A stretch of 64,000 nucleotides of DNA, from NCBI GenBank assembly GCA_021234535.1, contig CM037843.1, forward strand, positions 10,228,979 to 10,292,978. The letters run 5' to 3'. The position numbers were made by a program, and so were the translations under genes. This DNA is from Stichopus chloronotus. Taxonomy: Eukaryota; Echinodermata; Holothuroidea; Aspidochirotida; Stichopodidae. The notes beneath the pieces were generated by a model that was not told the origin of the DNA, did not search any database, and saw only the letters and a program-made list of their open reading frames with translations. Shown here one piece after another: positions 1-13,027 of this stretch. Position 1 is the stretch's first letter. Each line of letters starts with the position of its first letter.

Positions 1-3000
1 TTGTTGGTTTTTCTTTTTCTTTTCTTTTTTTTTATTGCGTGAGGGAGAATAGGGACTGCGAGGGAGTGTATACGGTCATTGTAGTCAGTAAATGGTGTCC
101 GGATAGTAAACTATAGGTCAGAAAAGAAAGTTTTGTCTACTGATAGCTTCACTGGACTTGATCAATAACCTGAAGACTATGTGTCATTCCCTAATATTTG
201 CTGTATGGGGGGTATGGGGGTTGGTCACCTAAAATACCCGAGACTGCATGTAATTTCGTGCGTCAGTGTAACGTACTTGAATGCATTAAAAGTGATCACA
301 GATTACTATATACTTTAACAAGTCCAAAATGGCATTTCAGAGAGAAAAACGTCGTTGCACGGTGCACAGTACATACACACATACACACACTCAATTTGCA
401 TACATAACTCATGATCATAGGCCCATGGGCCCATGATCCCTACAGTTAAGTCATGTAGTTTGTGTGACAATGTATATGGGTTTTTATCTGAAAGACTTGT
501 TCTTCTCTTTTCCATGGCTTTGAGCAGAAATACAAGTGAAGTTATTAAATATGCGTGTACCTGCATGTCTGCCTGTATTAAATATAACGGTAGGTGTATG
601 ATCCTGGTTCCTGAGGTCGTCTTTGCAATACTCAATGCTCGTCACGAGTATACTTAAGTTGAAATGGCGGTTCAACTGTTCGAGGTATATACTTCAGTGG
701 ATGCTTCATAAAGCAAAGATATCCAGGGTTGGTCTTTTAATTATTGGCTGCCGATATTTATTATTTAGTAAACACTGTAGATATTCATGGTAACCATCAA
801 CGTAACAAAACTTGATAGGAAAGTAGCTACGTTACCGAAGTCAAATGCAATCAAGTAAATCACCTCCATTTGGCTGATCTACATGGTTACCATTGAAATG
901 ACTTTTCATGTCATGCTGAATTTACTGGCGGATCCAAGGAATGGGGAACGGAGACCATGGCCCCACCCAAAGATGGACCGAAAACATTATACCCGAAATT
1001 TCCATGAATAATTGAAAAAAATACCAAAATTAAAAAACAATACCTAGGAAGAAGAATTTTAATGTCACAATTGTGCACTTTTATTGCATCATATCTCATC
1101 TACGGACACACAATTGTTTTCATTCTATTTCCAATAGGGTGCCGTACACCCCTCTCGCCTCATATTACTGCACAAACAAAGTTGGCTCCTCTCAAACAAA
1201 GGACTAATAATTTACACCTTGCAAAAAAATCATGACTGTTTGACTAAATATCAATTATTGATTATATATAATTATTGTATCAGAGAGTTAGATCAAATAG
1301 TTTCGACTGTATACATAAAACGATGTTTCTCATCTGTATGCGTGACGTCGTGGTCATGGTTAAAAAAGATGACTTTCTGAAAGTTGTTAATAGGTGTAAT
1401 GTTGTGGGACACCATGTGGGTATGAGCTGGGTAACATTTTCATGTCAAATTCGTCTGCTACCTCAAGTTTGTTTTCCTGCATGTCCAAACTGAGTGCAAT
1501 ACTTTTGTGATAAAATATCTCACCACATCTAATGAAAAGCCTCATAATAAAACGTTAATATACTAAAATGCTCTTTGTGCCAGAGGGCTTCAATCACATT
1601 TTAGTTATTTCTCATTTTTATTTTTGTGAATTAAGAAATTAGTCTTTCTTTGCACCGCATTTTAAAAACAAATAAAGAAAGTGGAATAATGGTGTTCCCC
1701 ATCTTATCAGATCCACGATGACGTCATTTTTACGTGTGTATACCTTACAGGAATCCCAATATGTTTGATCCTACATTTTTGCAGTTTTTCTGTGTTGTTC
1801 CAGGGGGACTTCCATATTAAAAGTTGGATATTTCGTCATCCATGAGGAAGGAAACAAAGGAGGTACTGGAATTTGGTAAGCGTCCCATCCCTGCGGTTTA
1901 AAAAAGAGCAACAACAGTACAGTACAATAACAACTTCCAATCATTTGTTTTCTTTTTTCTGGCGAAGAGATGACAATTTGTCAGTACTCCCGTTGGGGGA
2001 AAACAGAGAGGTACAATTGCACCTCCCTGGTGGAAGTTTGTTTCAATTTGATTGTTAATGCCATGCTGAGGGCAAGTTCGATGCCAATGGTAAGGTGTTA
2101 TCATTTGCTTCTCTTTAAAAAGCATGATGCATTTCGACGATCACGTGCCATTAAGAGATGCAAGGAATAAGGGGAGGGGGGGTATGTAGGTGTCGACTAT
2201 AGGACATGCCCATTCCTGGCTATTTTTTATGTTAGTCATTGCTGATTATTACTATGATTCATCTGCATACGCGTACACAGCTGGCAAAGTGACACATTAC
2301 CAAACATGATAGCAATACTACCACTACTACTGACTGACTTTCTCTTCATGATTGAAAAAAAAGCCTGTTGGTGTATATTGATTGCGTGCGATATTCGTGT
2401 GTATATGTAGGTCTATATGAAATGGAATTTTAACGGCCACACCTGAGTATTGTACGGTACTTGTGAAACAGCTATTGTTTGGTGAAATTGCGGTCTGTTT
2501 GTCTGCAGCATAGCTACAGTGTTAAAGCAATCAGGTTACAGTAAGTTGACTGGAGTCCAGGCGTATCAAAATACCTCCCACATATCTTAGTAACGTAAAC
2601 AGAAAGCGCTAATATTTACTGGAACCCCTCACATATAGAAATAAGGTGTACGGAAGGAGGGTCTTTTCCAAAGCATACAAAAACGTTTTGGAAAGAGTAG
2701 CTGGGGTACATTTACATCTGGAATAAAAATGATGTTACCGGAAAGAAAACTCGGATTTAACAACTCAAAAACAAAAAAAAAAAAAAGCATTGTGTTTGAT
2801 GAACTCTGAAAAATTGAGTAGGTCATACTACAAGGCGACTTCAACCAGAAATTGAGAACAGTGTAGATCTGAATTAAGTTAAACGTCGTGTAAACATTTT
2901 TGTACATTTTGTTGAAATGCAGCAAAGAATCGTTTTATTGTGCTGTATCATAAACCAAGACAGATGACAGAAAGATGTTTTCATCAGATTCAGTACACTC

Positions 3001-4260
3001 TTAAAAAAATATGTAGTTTTATTTGTCTTACATGAAGAATAGAAATTAACAGAGAAGAAAAAATTAATTCTGTTAACAACCTTTTGTTCAGCAAGGAGAA
3101 CCCTTTGCTACTGAAGTACCCGGCGCTTTTTTTAGGGTTTGGCAGTAACTTTTGGTCGTCTCACTTTGAAGAGAAAAGGAAACTTATGAATTTAACTAAC
3201 CCTGCTAAAATGTAATAATTGTGACATTGATCCTGAATGGTATACGTCGAAGTATATCCTTTGAACAGTTGAACAACAATGCGGATAAATGACATTTCTT
3301 ACGGATGCTTTACACACTCCCTCCGAAAGACACTTCGCCTGTTATTAAAGAGATGTATTTCCCGAGTTTCTATTTCTGTATTTTGGAATCTAGTATGTTT
3401 ACCCTGACTTCGAGACTAGAGGATCAGAACGACGTAGCTGCGACCACGGGTTCATTGCACTCAAAATGCGGGGAAACCTTGAATCTCACCACGGTGTGAT
3501 GTATAACTAAACAGAGAGCAAACTTCCGACAATTAATTTGTCCTCCATCAGCAGATCTAGAAAGCGCGAGAATTCGATGAAACTGAATGGGCAGGTGTTT
3601 CTACCACGAGAACGGTAGTGCATGGGAACTGAGGTTATCGTCCCCTTAGAAACTAGATGCTTACTTCAACAGTGCTCTCTCGGAATTAAATAGTTCCGAT
3701 TCGGTGAACACTTCACACCCTTTTGTCGATCAACAGTCACTACTTGCGAAAAACATAAGCAGTGAATGAAATCAACCGTGGCAACAACATAAGACGTAAA
3801 ATGGCATTGTGGTGCAGTCTGTGGCGCATGGTCATTTAATTTACCTACCTCGTCACGTTTTGTCAATACTCTGACATTGAACTAGAAAAACTCCCCTTCT
3901 TATGTACAATTCAAGGAAAGCCCCATGCATAGTTGAGCCTACTCTCGGCATGTGGAAAATCATCATATGTACCATATTGCTCACAACCCTTACCAGAATT
4001 TTGAAATGATACAGTTCAATTGAAATCGCCGAAGTTAGTTTTAAACAGAAAGTATATATAGGAAATGAACGCAGACGGCAATTTAGGTATATTACTGATG
4101 CAATGACAGATAGGTAAAGTCTGAAGTGGGGCAGAACGATGGACTCTCCCAGATTTCGAATTTAGAAACACCTTATACTTTCTAATTTGGGCCTGCAACC
4201 AACCAATGGTGAATTCACAGTTCAAGTATCCGATATCATGTGAACCATTTCAAAAAGCCG
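1..4260. other. intergenic region, no gene supported
   Basis: AT-rich sequence with short unconvincing ORFs on both strands. It contains a pyrimidine-rich start (1-35), a near-perfect 26-bp palindrome at 413-438 and A-runs (for example near 2773). I recognise no exon, RNA gene or known transposon domain. Confidence 0.6.
413..438. repeat. 26-bp near-perfect palindrome
   Basis: Two 13-base arms meet at the centre of CATGGGCCCATG with a single mismatch (A/G at the seventh position). Self-complementarity is read directly from the sequence; no function is assigned. Confidence 0.8.
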
Positions 4261-4287
4261 AGGGATGAGCTAACTGTGTTGCCTATG

Positions 4288-4690
4288 GCAAGCCAAATTC
4301 AAAGTAATTCGAGAAAACAGAGGTTTATCGACTGATAAACCTGTTTTTCCGACAGATAAAGCAGGTTTTTCGAATTACTGAGCATTCGGCGTCGAAAAAC
4401 AAAATTTATCAATCGATAAGCCTTGTTTTTATGAACCTGATTTATCAGTTCGATGAACCTGGTTTATTGGTTGATAAATATGGTTTATCAACCAAAAATC
4501 CAAGTTTTTCAAATTACTGGGCATTTGGCTTGTCATGCACATCCATGAAGTTGTAAACTTGATTTATCAAATCGAAAAACCAGGTTTATCTGCGGATAAT
4601 CCAGGTTTATCAGTCGAAACACCAGGTTTATCGACACCGAATTCGATAAACCAGGTTTATCGGTTGATAAATCGTCAACCGATAAAAATT
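4288..4690. repeat. array of quasi-palindromic AGGTTTATC units
   Basis: About a dozen copies, forward and reversed, of a motif like AGGTTTATCRGTTGATAAA fill this stretch; 4321-4342 is a hairpin with 9-bp arms (AGGTTTATC and its complement). In the last part (4580-4690) units repeat every 21-30 bases, each starting CCAGGTTTATC. The array also holds three copies of a second motif around TTCGAATTACTGGGCATT (near 4300-4315, 4368-4392 and 4505-4535). The first copy is inverted relative to the third, so the left part is itself a large inverted repeat. It does not look coding and resembles a foldback or satellite element. Confidence 0.8.
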
Positions 4691-7333
4691 TACTACAAGT
4701 GCACATTATAAATACATATAGTAAATTATGCTTCAGCTAAAGTTTGCTGTGACATCGAGGGGTATTTTTAAATTGACGGGATGTGTCGATATCACACAGG
4801 TCTACACAGTTTTTTTTAACCCTTTTCTTTTGAAGACGTTCTTGATTATTATCTTTGTTTTAATTCAAAGGAAACTCGATAATGAGATTCAAGGAGTCCC
4901 GTCTGGACTAACAATTACGTCGGGCACACTATACTGCACTCACTGTAGCAGATCCGCATTCCTCAGTCCGCTCGAATGCTTGACTAAAACTATTCCGGAT
5001 TTCAAGAATTGAGCTATTGTTTGAAAATTACTGAAAATTCGGTACTGTATACGTGACTGCAAGCAAGTTTCGGTGGTTTGTTAATTGTATATTTTAATTT
5101 GTTTTGTGCGCTATAAAACATATATGTGTGAAAACCCGCTGCTCTTTCAAAAGCCAACTGCTGTTTCATCTCTGTCAAGTTTGACATTTTATTGCAACCC
5201 AGAAAATCGGTTTCTGTGCTAATGTGTTGTATAACGTTCATGTGATAATATATAAAAAAAAAAACAAAAGTTGTCGGAGGGGGTGCAGTGGGTGCACTGC
5301 GATAGGGTCACATGCATCACTGTTTAACACAAACTTTCAATTGAAGAATGTGTGCTTCATACAAGAAATGACGTAATCTCCATGATCGCTGTAGTTATTA
5401 CGGTTTTACATGGGAGACATTATTATTATCGATCTTTGCTTTTCTAGCCTATGCAGTTATTGCAATAAGCATTAATAACTGCATGGGTGCATACTGTGGC
5501 ATTCTGTTTTGTAAAGATGTCATGACACGTACACTAAAACGCAATGGTGGCTGTTTTTTTGTTGTTGTTTTTTTTGTCTAAGTACTTTGACAAATTGGTA
5601 TCTGTAACAGAACTTGGTGTCCCTGTGACGTTATTCAGCGCTATGCAATCATATCTCGAGGAGATCTTTTGTGCATGATAGAACATGACATGATATCCCA
5701 AAACACCATAATGTTTAGGGTATGTTCCTCTCTCGAGGCATACACATGTATATCATTTGAGGGTTGGCTGATCTTAACAGGTCCCTCATGTATAGCAAAC
5801 AGTAAGTGCACCTATTTACAATCCACCGTTAACCGTTATACATGCCATGTAATAGCTACGGTATACCAGTCTTTGCCATCATGATGTCAGTCCCAGTTAT
5901 TATACCTACATCATAATCAGGTAGATTTTATTTTAGCGGGAAAGGTAAAAAATTAGCACCCCCAGTGGAATCGACCTGAACTTCCCATATTCTCACATTC
6001 AATTTCCTATAAAATCACTCTTTTTTTCAAATCACCGTTTTTCTTATGTCACCTGTTACTGACATCCTCGATACTACAGCGATAGTGGGGGATATCCTCC
6101 ATGGATTATGACAAGCATTCAACATCTTGCAGATGCAGATCCCTTGACGTATTTTATTTTCTAACTACCTACGGATAAATGTCATTTCCCATGATGAAAC
6201 AGTATTTTATTTGTGGTGAAATGCTAACATGATTGGTACAAGGTACATTGCATATAAAGTTAGATACAATTAAACAAGTTTACATTTCAGTGCAACGAGG
6301 GAAAGTCCATCATGACCTAGAGAGAAAGTGGCCTCTGATTGATTTTCTGGTATCAACATCACAGATTGCATCAACTGGGTTTATAGCAAATCACGAGAAA
6401 ATCAATACGATTTAGAGCATTAATGAGAAAATCGGACGGTGACATTTCAGAAGGTTTCACTCTCACCAGGCTTTCCATTGGGTTGATGGGAGGGAACAGG
6501 GGTCACAGCTCGGAACTGCCTCTTCTAGCTTAAAATCTTCATTGTAGACATATGAAAATTTGGAAGTTCTACTGATGTCTGATCGGGGGCATTAGCTATC
6601 ACACGACACTGACGACAGCCAGGAAAGATATGTCTTATACCTTGTATGCATGGGCTCTCATAAAGTCACCAGTTTAGTGTGAAGGTCAATTGACAAGGTC
6701 ATGATCGCATGTATTATCGTAAGTATGAAATGTGATGCAACGTCCTCAAGAAGAAGAAATCGACCAGTCTTCAGTGCCTTGATGATCAGCAGTTTGCCAC
6801 GCGATGAAGTGTATACATCTGTCTATCATAATAACTTTCATAATAATCATTAAACACAAGCTTCCTGATTGGCATACCATTACATCAGTTACTAAGTTTA
6901 CTTATGGATATTACGAATGCAGAGTGTGTGACTGGTGGATTAGACAAGTGTGACTTGGGATAAAATAACTTTCCACATTCGTAGTGCTAGCTGTAACTAG
7001 CAGGTGAAATAATAATGTCATATAAGACTTAAACTATTTCATGGCTTATGTAAATAACATATGTAGCCTATTTTGAAAACAGATTTTTAATTTTAAATGG
7101 CGCATAAACTGAAGCTGTGTTGCTCACGACATTGTTCCAGTATAACGGTTGACACCTCCCCTCTTTCATCGATCAGTGAGATGGAGACACCAGACGGAAG
7201 TAACGCTGGTTCCATTGCCACCCTTAAGAAGGGTGCTGTCAGTCGTGGCACCGGGATTTTAGATGGGGGGGGGGGGGGGATGAAGAGCAAAAGAAACTAT
7301 TGGCGACGAAATCGAGTGTAATGCGCGCCACCT
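4691..7333. other. intergenic region with one dispersed repeat, no gene supported
   Basis: AT-rich, with A/T homopolymers (for example near 5250 and 5565). It includes a copy of the CATGATAGAACATGA repeat family (5648-5782) and a G15 tract at 7265-7279. No domain-bearing ORF is seen. Confidence 0.6.
5648..5782 (+). repeat. dispersed repeat family F, copy 1
   Basis: It shares the ordered words GCATGATAGAACATGACATG, GATATC, a CATAATG...GGGTATG stretch, TCTCGAGGCAT, ACATGTATATCAT and GGGTTGGCTG with copies at 37750-37885 (+) and 39000-39135 (-). There is no coding content. Confidence 0.75.
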
Positions 7334-7438
7334 TAGCAAGTGGGGTCCATGGGCAAACACCCAGTGGGGTCCCGAGGGTGAATCCCCCGGACACTTTGAG
7401 GTTTTAGCACATCTCTGGGTGAAGAATTAAGTCTCAAT
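7334..7438 (+). repeat. dispersed repeat family G, copy 1
   Basis: Shares the words GTGGGGTCC, GCGAA/TGAATCCCCCGGA, CTTTGAGGTTTTAGCA, ATCTCTGGGTG and AATTAAGTC in the same order with 54254-54352. It is GC-richer than its surroundings and non-coding. Confidence 0.75.
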
Positions 7439-9021
7439 GACTTCCTAGAACAGAAAGGTAAATGCAAAATAAACAAGGAGTAGACATATACATATCTTTA
7501 TTTGTCAGAACACTTCATCTGAGTGCGAGGGAATGGGAGGGGGAGGTTCTGACCAGGGAAATTCCTCTATCTACCCTTGGTGCCGCGACAGTGTGCTGTG
7601 TTGTTGTTTAGCAGTATAGGCCTACACAACAGCACACCGATTTGGTGATATTGTATAGCGTTATATACTGTTAGCATGCAGTGGGTTAGCATAACCTTAC
7701 TTCTCAATTGTTGCCACGAATGTGACGAAAGATGTTGCTTCAGTTTGTGTTTTGGTGTCCTACTTTTCGTGAAGGCTTTATATTGAGCAAACTTGTCATA
7801 AATAAAATTGCCTTTAATTTCGTAGAAGATTGCCAAAACAAACAACGCCGGTAAAAAGCATAATGTTTATAAGTGTCCTATGTGGTCATTCGAACTAAAA
7901 TATCTTTAATTTCAGTTGGCTGTTTGTTTCACAATATTTCGCAATAGGAAAGACAGGAAATGAAACAAGTCATTGAGGGAAATATTCAATTTAAGTACAA
8001 ACAACACTGGCAAAATTGAAACGCAAGAATGCAGAGGATATATAGGGTTAGGCCTATACTTGAATATGCAGGATGGGAATACTATTGAGAATCACAGTGG
8101 AGGGTGAGAGAAAAGCCACTGAATTGTTATGTCACCAATTTCTGATCAGATGTAAACCAATTTATTGCATGCATCTCAAATTGTTTGGATCTTTTTAACC
8201 AATGGTGACGATTGCGCTAAGGCTGAATACCAGTATGATCCTAAAAAATACGGGAGTTTCTAACATACGTTAATTGTTTACCTCTAACTTTTATTTAGTA
8301 ACAATTACATCAGTACCCTAGGGTACCGTTTACGAATTTAGTCATCGTCACCCCCCCCCCCCCCACCTACCCTTACACACACGAAAGTTACAAGGAACTT
8401 TAGGCCAATGAAAAACAAATAGGGCGTTTAGAATACCCCAAAATGTCATACAAAGTAAATACCTTTAATCATTGTTTAACCGTTCAGTCTCATCAATAAA
8501 CATCTGCAAAAGCTTCATCTCCTCAAAACATTATGCTTGTGATGAGTAGCGGAAGACGCATCATCTGAATTTTGAAAGGTTTGGATGAACGAATTATTGT
8601 TGAGCAACAAATAACTGAATTTCTGTCAGTGAGAAAGTTATTTCTTGAAAAGAAAGCTACTGTCCTTCTTTATCGTGAGCAATCTATCATTCTATGTTCA
8701 GAAACATCGATTTTGAAATATGATAGTTATCTGTAAAACAAACCCTGTACTTGGCTTTAACTCAGGTCATTCTATACATCTAGTCTTCACAAAATACACA
8801 TAATATGCTAAAATCATAACTGAAGGTCATTATTTATTCATAAGTTTGCCTAGCTCGCCGTCCGCCTGCAGACTGGCAGTAAACAGGGAATTTCCCATCA
8901 AAGGGCCTGTTCACTCAAGAAACGTTGAAGACTTTATTGCAACAGATTTTTTTTTTCACGTTAACTAGGTGCTAAAATAGTAACAATAATATTCACAAGC
9001 AAGATAAACCCTTCAAACAAT
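7439..9021. other. intergenic region, no gene supported
   Basis: AT-rich. It contains a C14 tract at 8351-8364. No supported exon, RNA or repeat family was identified. Confidence 0.55.
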
Positions 9022-9206
9022 TGAAATAAACACGTTGACGCCACATTGAACATGTGTTAGTGACACCTTTATTAATAAATGTATTTCATTTTGAACGTGA
9101 AATGTTCAACTTTGAACACTTACACATTAAGTCTTGAAAAATATTCCAAATTAAACATATATGTCACTGGAACATGTTCAAAATGGCGTCAATGCGTTTA
9201 TTTCAC
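9022..9206. mobile_element. 185-bp foldback / MITE-like element with about 43-bp terminal inverted repeats
   Basis: The left arm (9022-9065) starts TGAAATAAACACGTTGACGC and includes CATTGAACATGTGTTAGTGACA. The right arm (9162-9206), reverse complemented, starts GTGAAATAAACGCATTGACG and includes TTGAACATGTTCCAGTGACA. The arms pair over about 43 bases with few mismatches. The roughly 95-bp centre contains TTTATTAATAAA. No ORF is present. A target-site duplication is not obvious. Confidence 0.8.
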
Positions 9207-11512
9207 TATCTGAAGTGATCATCGCGCTGATATATCATTTTAGTGTGAACAACTTTTCATGTTCAAATTCTGTTACAAAAAATGTTCCACTTTTTTTTTT
9301 AGTCTATAAAAGGATAAGATGAGCTCCAACAAATATAGCGAAATTTAGGCACATCACCGGGCATGGGCTTGGGGAGACAAATATGACGTTGTCACATCGC
9401 TATTGTTACATGTTGCCATGTTCCTTTCACTGTGTTTATATGAAAATATTAATTTTTAGATTTCTTTCTCTCGTAATCAAATGTGTTACCTAGTAAAGCC
9501 TGATGGGTTTTTCTCCTCTTTTTCTTAAGTATTGATCTTTCTATACGAAATTTACAATTGCACATAGTAAAGCACTAACATGACGTTAACATGACAACAT
9601 ACAATACAGCAGACAAAATTAAGGGGAATTGGTATTTTCACAAAACATTATGTTGCTTATGCCTCTGAAAGTTTAAAATCTCAGAAAGTCCCTGTTACTT
9701 TCGTGGATACGTTTCTTTTGGAGGGGAGGTGGACAGCCCGAGGTCACCAGCCAGATTCTATCGAATTTGTTTTGTTACAGAAATACAGAAGGCTGTAATT
9801 TTGCCAGAATCCCGTAAAGCTGCAAGATTTTGAAAACACTATCTCTTCAAGTCACATACCGGAGTGACCAACATGGTGCCCAGTGGCAACACCCACTTGA
9901 CATGCCATTGAAAACAAATGGAAAAAAAGGACAGTGTAGTGTAGTTCCACATCAGAATTTGGGGTATCTCCCAATAAACACTGATGGAAATATAGAATGT
10001 AACAAAATCCGTGCCAATGTTTGCAGAGGATAACAAAGTAAATAAGAAACTGAACTCCTTGACAATCATATACCAGCAGTCACTATGAAAATAATTACGA
10101 ATTACGAAAAAAACGCCATTTTACAGTTGCCAGTTACATATAGTAGAATTGTGGGATGTAGTAATGACACTTAGGTCTACAGTCTTTAATGTGAGGGAAT
10201 TAATGCAAAAGTGAATACACACGACATGCCTACCTTTCTGCCTTTTTTTCATCCAAACTAAAATCATTACATTAAACTGCCTATTATGTGGTACTATTTA
10301 AGTATGACAAAACGTGTGTCAATAATTGCATCATGTCTTATCTGGACACACGCAAATAAACGTTTTTTTTTATCAAAGTGGAGTGGACCCCCTCTCCCTT
10401 TATACACCCTCACCCAGACACAACTGAATAATCCCCCCCCCCCTCCCCATTCACAAATTTCTGGATATCCCTCCCCGAAACGTCATTCCTTAATTTAGAT
10501 TTAAATTCACTCCTCGAGAGGATAATCAGTCAAGATCCTATGAAAGAGAGTTCCTCGTGTTTTTACAAATTTTATGAGAAATTCCGTAATTTATGCAACT
10601 TTTGGGAAAGAAAACCACGAATCTGACGGAAAAGACCTCTAAGAAATACTTTACAGGAATTTCCAAGTTTGTCGCAACAGTTAATGATCTTTCACTGTAA
10701 ACTTCCTTATATGAAACGTGTTTATATTTTGATAGTCTGTATATCCTTTATCAGAGGTTTCTATTTTCTTCGTCTCATTACCCCTCTATCCAATCAGCCA
10801 CCCTGAGGCGCCCCCCTCCCTCCTAAAGTATCAAAAGTGGTTTCTCAATTACCGTTCTTATTACCGGGACAGAAAAATCACTGTGCATGGACAATAACAT
10901 TTACAAAACCAAGAAAAAAACCTGTGGCTTTAAGCTCAGGAGTATTTCATTTGATTTATTTGTTTTTTTTTCACAGCAAAACATAGATACATGAGCAAGT
11001 ATAGCAAATAACAATAAAAATGTTGTTGTGAAAAAAACCCTTCTGGAATTGAAAAACAAGGACACTCCCCGTGGGAATAAACAAAGTTAAAACAACAGAA
11101 GCAAATAGAGGTATACTTTGTAACCGAGGTACAAAACTTGAAAGAAGAGACCACTGGGCAGAATCGACAATCAATAATTACCCCTCAATGAAATATCGAA
11201 ATCATTACCCATGGGATAATTATCCACCCCCCCCCGTTAAGAACATATTAATAATTGCATATGAATAAAAAACTGCATGGAGCCATCATAACTCATAGAC
11301 ACATTTGACTGTTTATTAATAACAAATGGTTCATGCGTGTACAGATGTTATTTGGATAACACTCGTCGGAGATGGTTATAGATAAAACTGCAGCAGTCAA
11401 AGTCAGCTTTGTGACAGTGGTAAGAAAATTAAAGTTAAATTGTGACTCCTGCATGCTGATTGATTAAGAGAATTTCTAGTCAGGATTTTCACCGTCAAGT
11501 CAGTTTCTAAAG
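9207..11512. other. intergenic region, no gene supported
   Basis: AT-rich, with T runs near 9290 and a C11 tract at 10433-10443. Short ORFs only; no domain or repeat family identified. Confidence 0.55.
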
Positions 11513-11772
11513 CCCCTTTCATACTAGGCGCGACTCGGTACGAATGAAATGCGATAAAAATTGACACGCAACAATATTTTTGCTTTCGCACTACAGGTGA
11601 ATTTTTTTTATCGTTCTACATTTTTTTCATTGTCCTGTTAACTATGTGATTTACGAAGGGTAACGAGATTGGTCACAAGAAAAATATCGCCGTGATAAAA
11701 GTTTTTTTTTTCTCTTTTCAACCCCATCGTACAGTTGTATCGTATCTCCTCCCACCTATAATGTGAAAGTGG
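11513..11772. mobile_element. MITE-like element, family H, copy 1
   Basis: The 260-bp element starts CCCCTTTCATACTAGGCGCG and ends with the imperfect inverted counterpart CACCTATAATGTGAAAGTGG. Its interior (ATATTTTTGCTT...CACTACAGG...GTCCTGTTAA...AAAATATCGCCG) matches the copy at 63330-63643 in order and orientation. It encodes no transposase; a TIR DNA transposon derivative is inferred. Confidence 0.7.
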
Positions 11773-12985
11773 ATTTAGACAAAATCTTTGCACGATGAAT
11801 GTAGCAGCTCATCATCTACACGATCGGATGACTTAACAGAAAAGTATCTGAACAACCTGACCCTCCTTTTAGCTTTAAGTTCATAGCACTTTTGTTTCTT
11901 AACACCATCGACGTGAAGTTTTAATACGCGTACTAAAAAAGACAGCAAAGTTTGCTGCATCATCGGTTTTTATGTCAGCCGCCCGGACGTCTGCCTTGAG
12001 TGGGTTCGTATATACTTATTCTAAGCAGGATCTTCATTGATTAAGTAATCTGTGACGTCAAAAGTCGTTTTAAGTTTCTGAAAATGATGTCTTATTCTTT
12101 AAAGTCATGTTTCTATTATTAAACCTGAATGTTTACATTTTGCCATCTGTTTTCTTCTTTTTCTCAGCAACCGAGTCTAAAGAAAGAAACTAATTATTAG
12201 CAACTAGCAACTCCCTGCTTCAACTAACACTGGCGGATTCGTGGAAAAGCCTATCGTCTCCGAATTCCTCACTGGATACATAAGAGGTGATAGCTCCGAT
12301 GCAGATGAGGTCACTGCATGTATATATTGATAACCATTCTCGTAATCCTATCTGTTACACATCACAGACTTTTCATTCCATATAATTGTTCAGTGATAAT
12401 TGCAGAAGTGTAATAGATCCTTCACATATCCCACCCACACTCTGGCGGTAGACATTTGGGATTGTTTGTTAGGGGTGGGCGGGGGAACGGATACGGTAAG
12501 TTTTTCACTTGCGAACCCATATTCTATCATGTGATACACAGTTCTAAGCAGGGGAAAGAGGACTGAGATTTTCCAGCCTGAACCGGGACACAAAATGGGA
12601 ACGTTCCGGGCTTGTGACCGTCGTGGGTTATTCACTTCGTGAAACGAAATATCGCAAAGATTGTGGAATTCTAAACGTCATGGTCACTATCGGTGAATCC
12701 ATCCGGGTGATTTAAAAAAAAGGAGAGGATGTTAAAGGAAGCCGAATTGTCAGAATGTTGTTGAAATAGGTTATTATCCACTTTACCCTCCTTTTGATCT
12801 CCTTTTGCATGTTTGGTAATGACCTTTCCTAGTCCTCGGGGAAGAAACTTACAAGCATTACGTAAAACATTTAACATGGTAACAAACATCGGTCTGTGGT
12901 GGTCCTTTAATGGTCGGGATATGTCAGATGGTGGGGGTGGGGGTGGGGTTGTTTGTCCCTCATGGAGAAGTTTGGATAAGCTGCT

Positions 12986-13027
12986 GATAAAAAAAATGAA
13001 AGAGTTGATAAAAAAAATGAGAGAGTT
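12986..13027. repeat. two tandem 21-bp units
   Basis: Two adjacent copies of GATAAAAAAAATGARAGAGTT, identical except for one A/G position. Confidence 0.85.

Noticed and set aside
4288..4690. Palindromic array as a CRISPR array
   Set aside because: Units are degenerate, both orientations are mixed, spacers are not unique or regular, and there are no cas genes.
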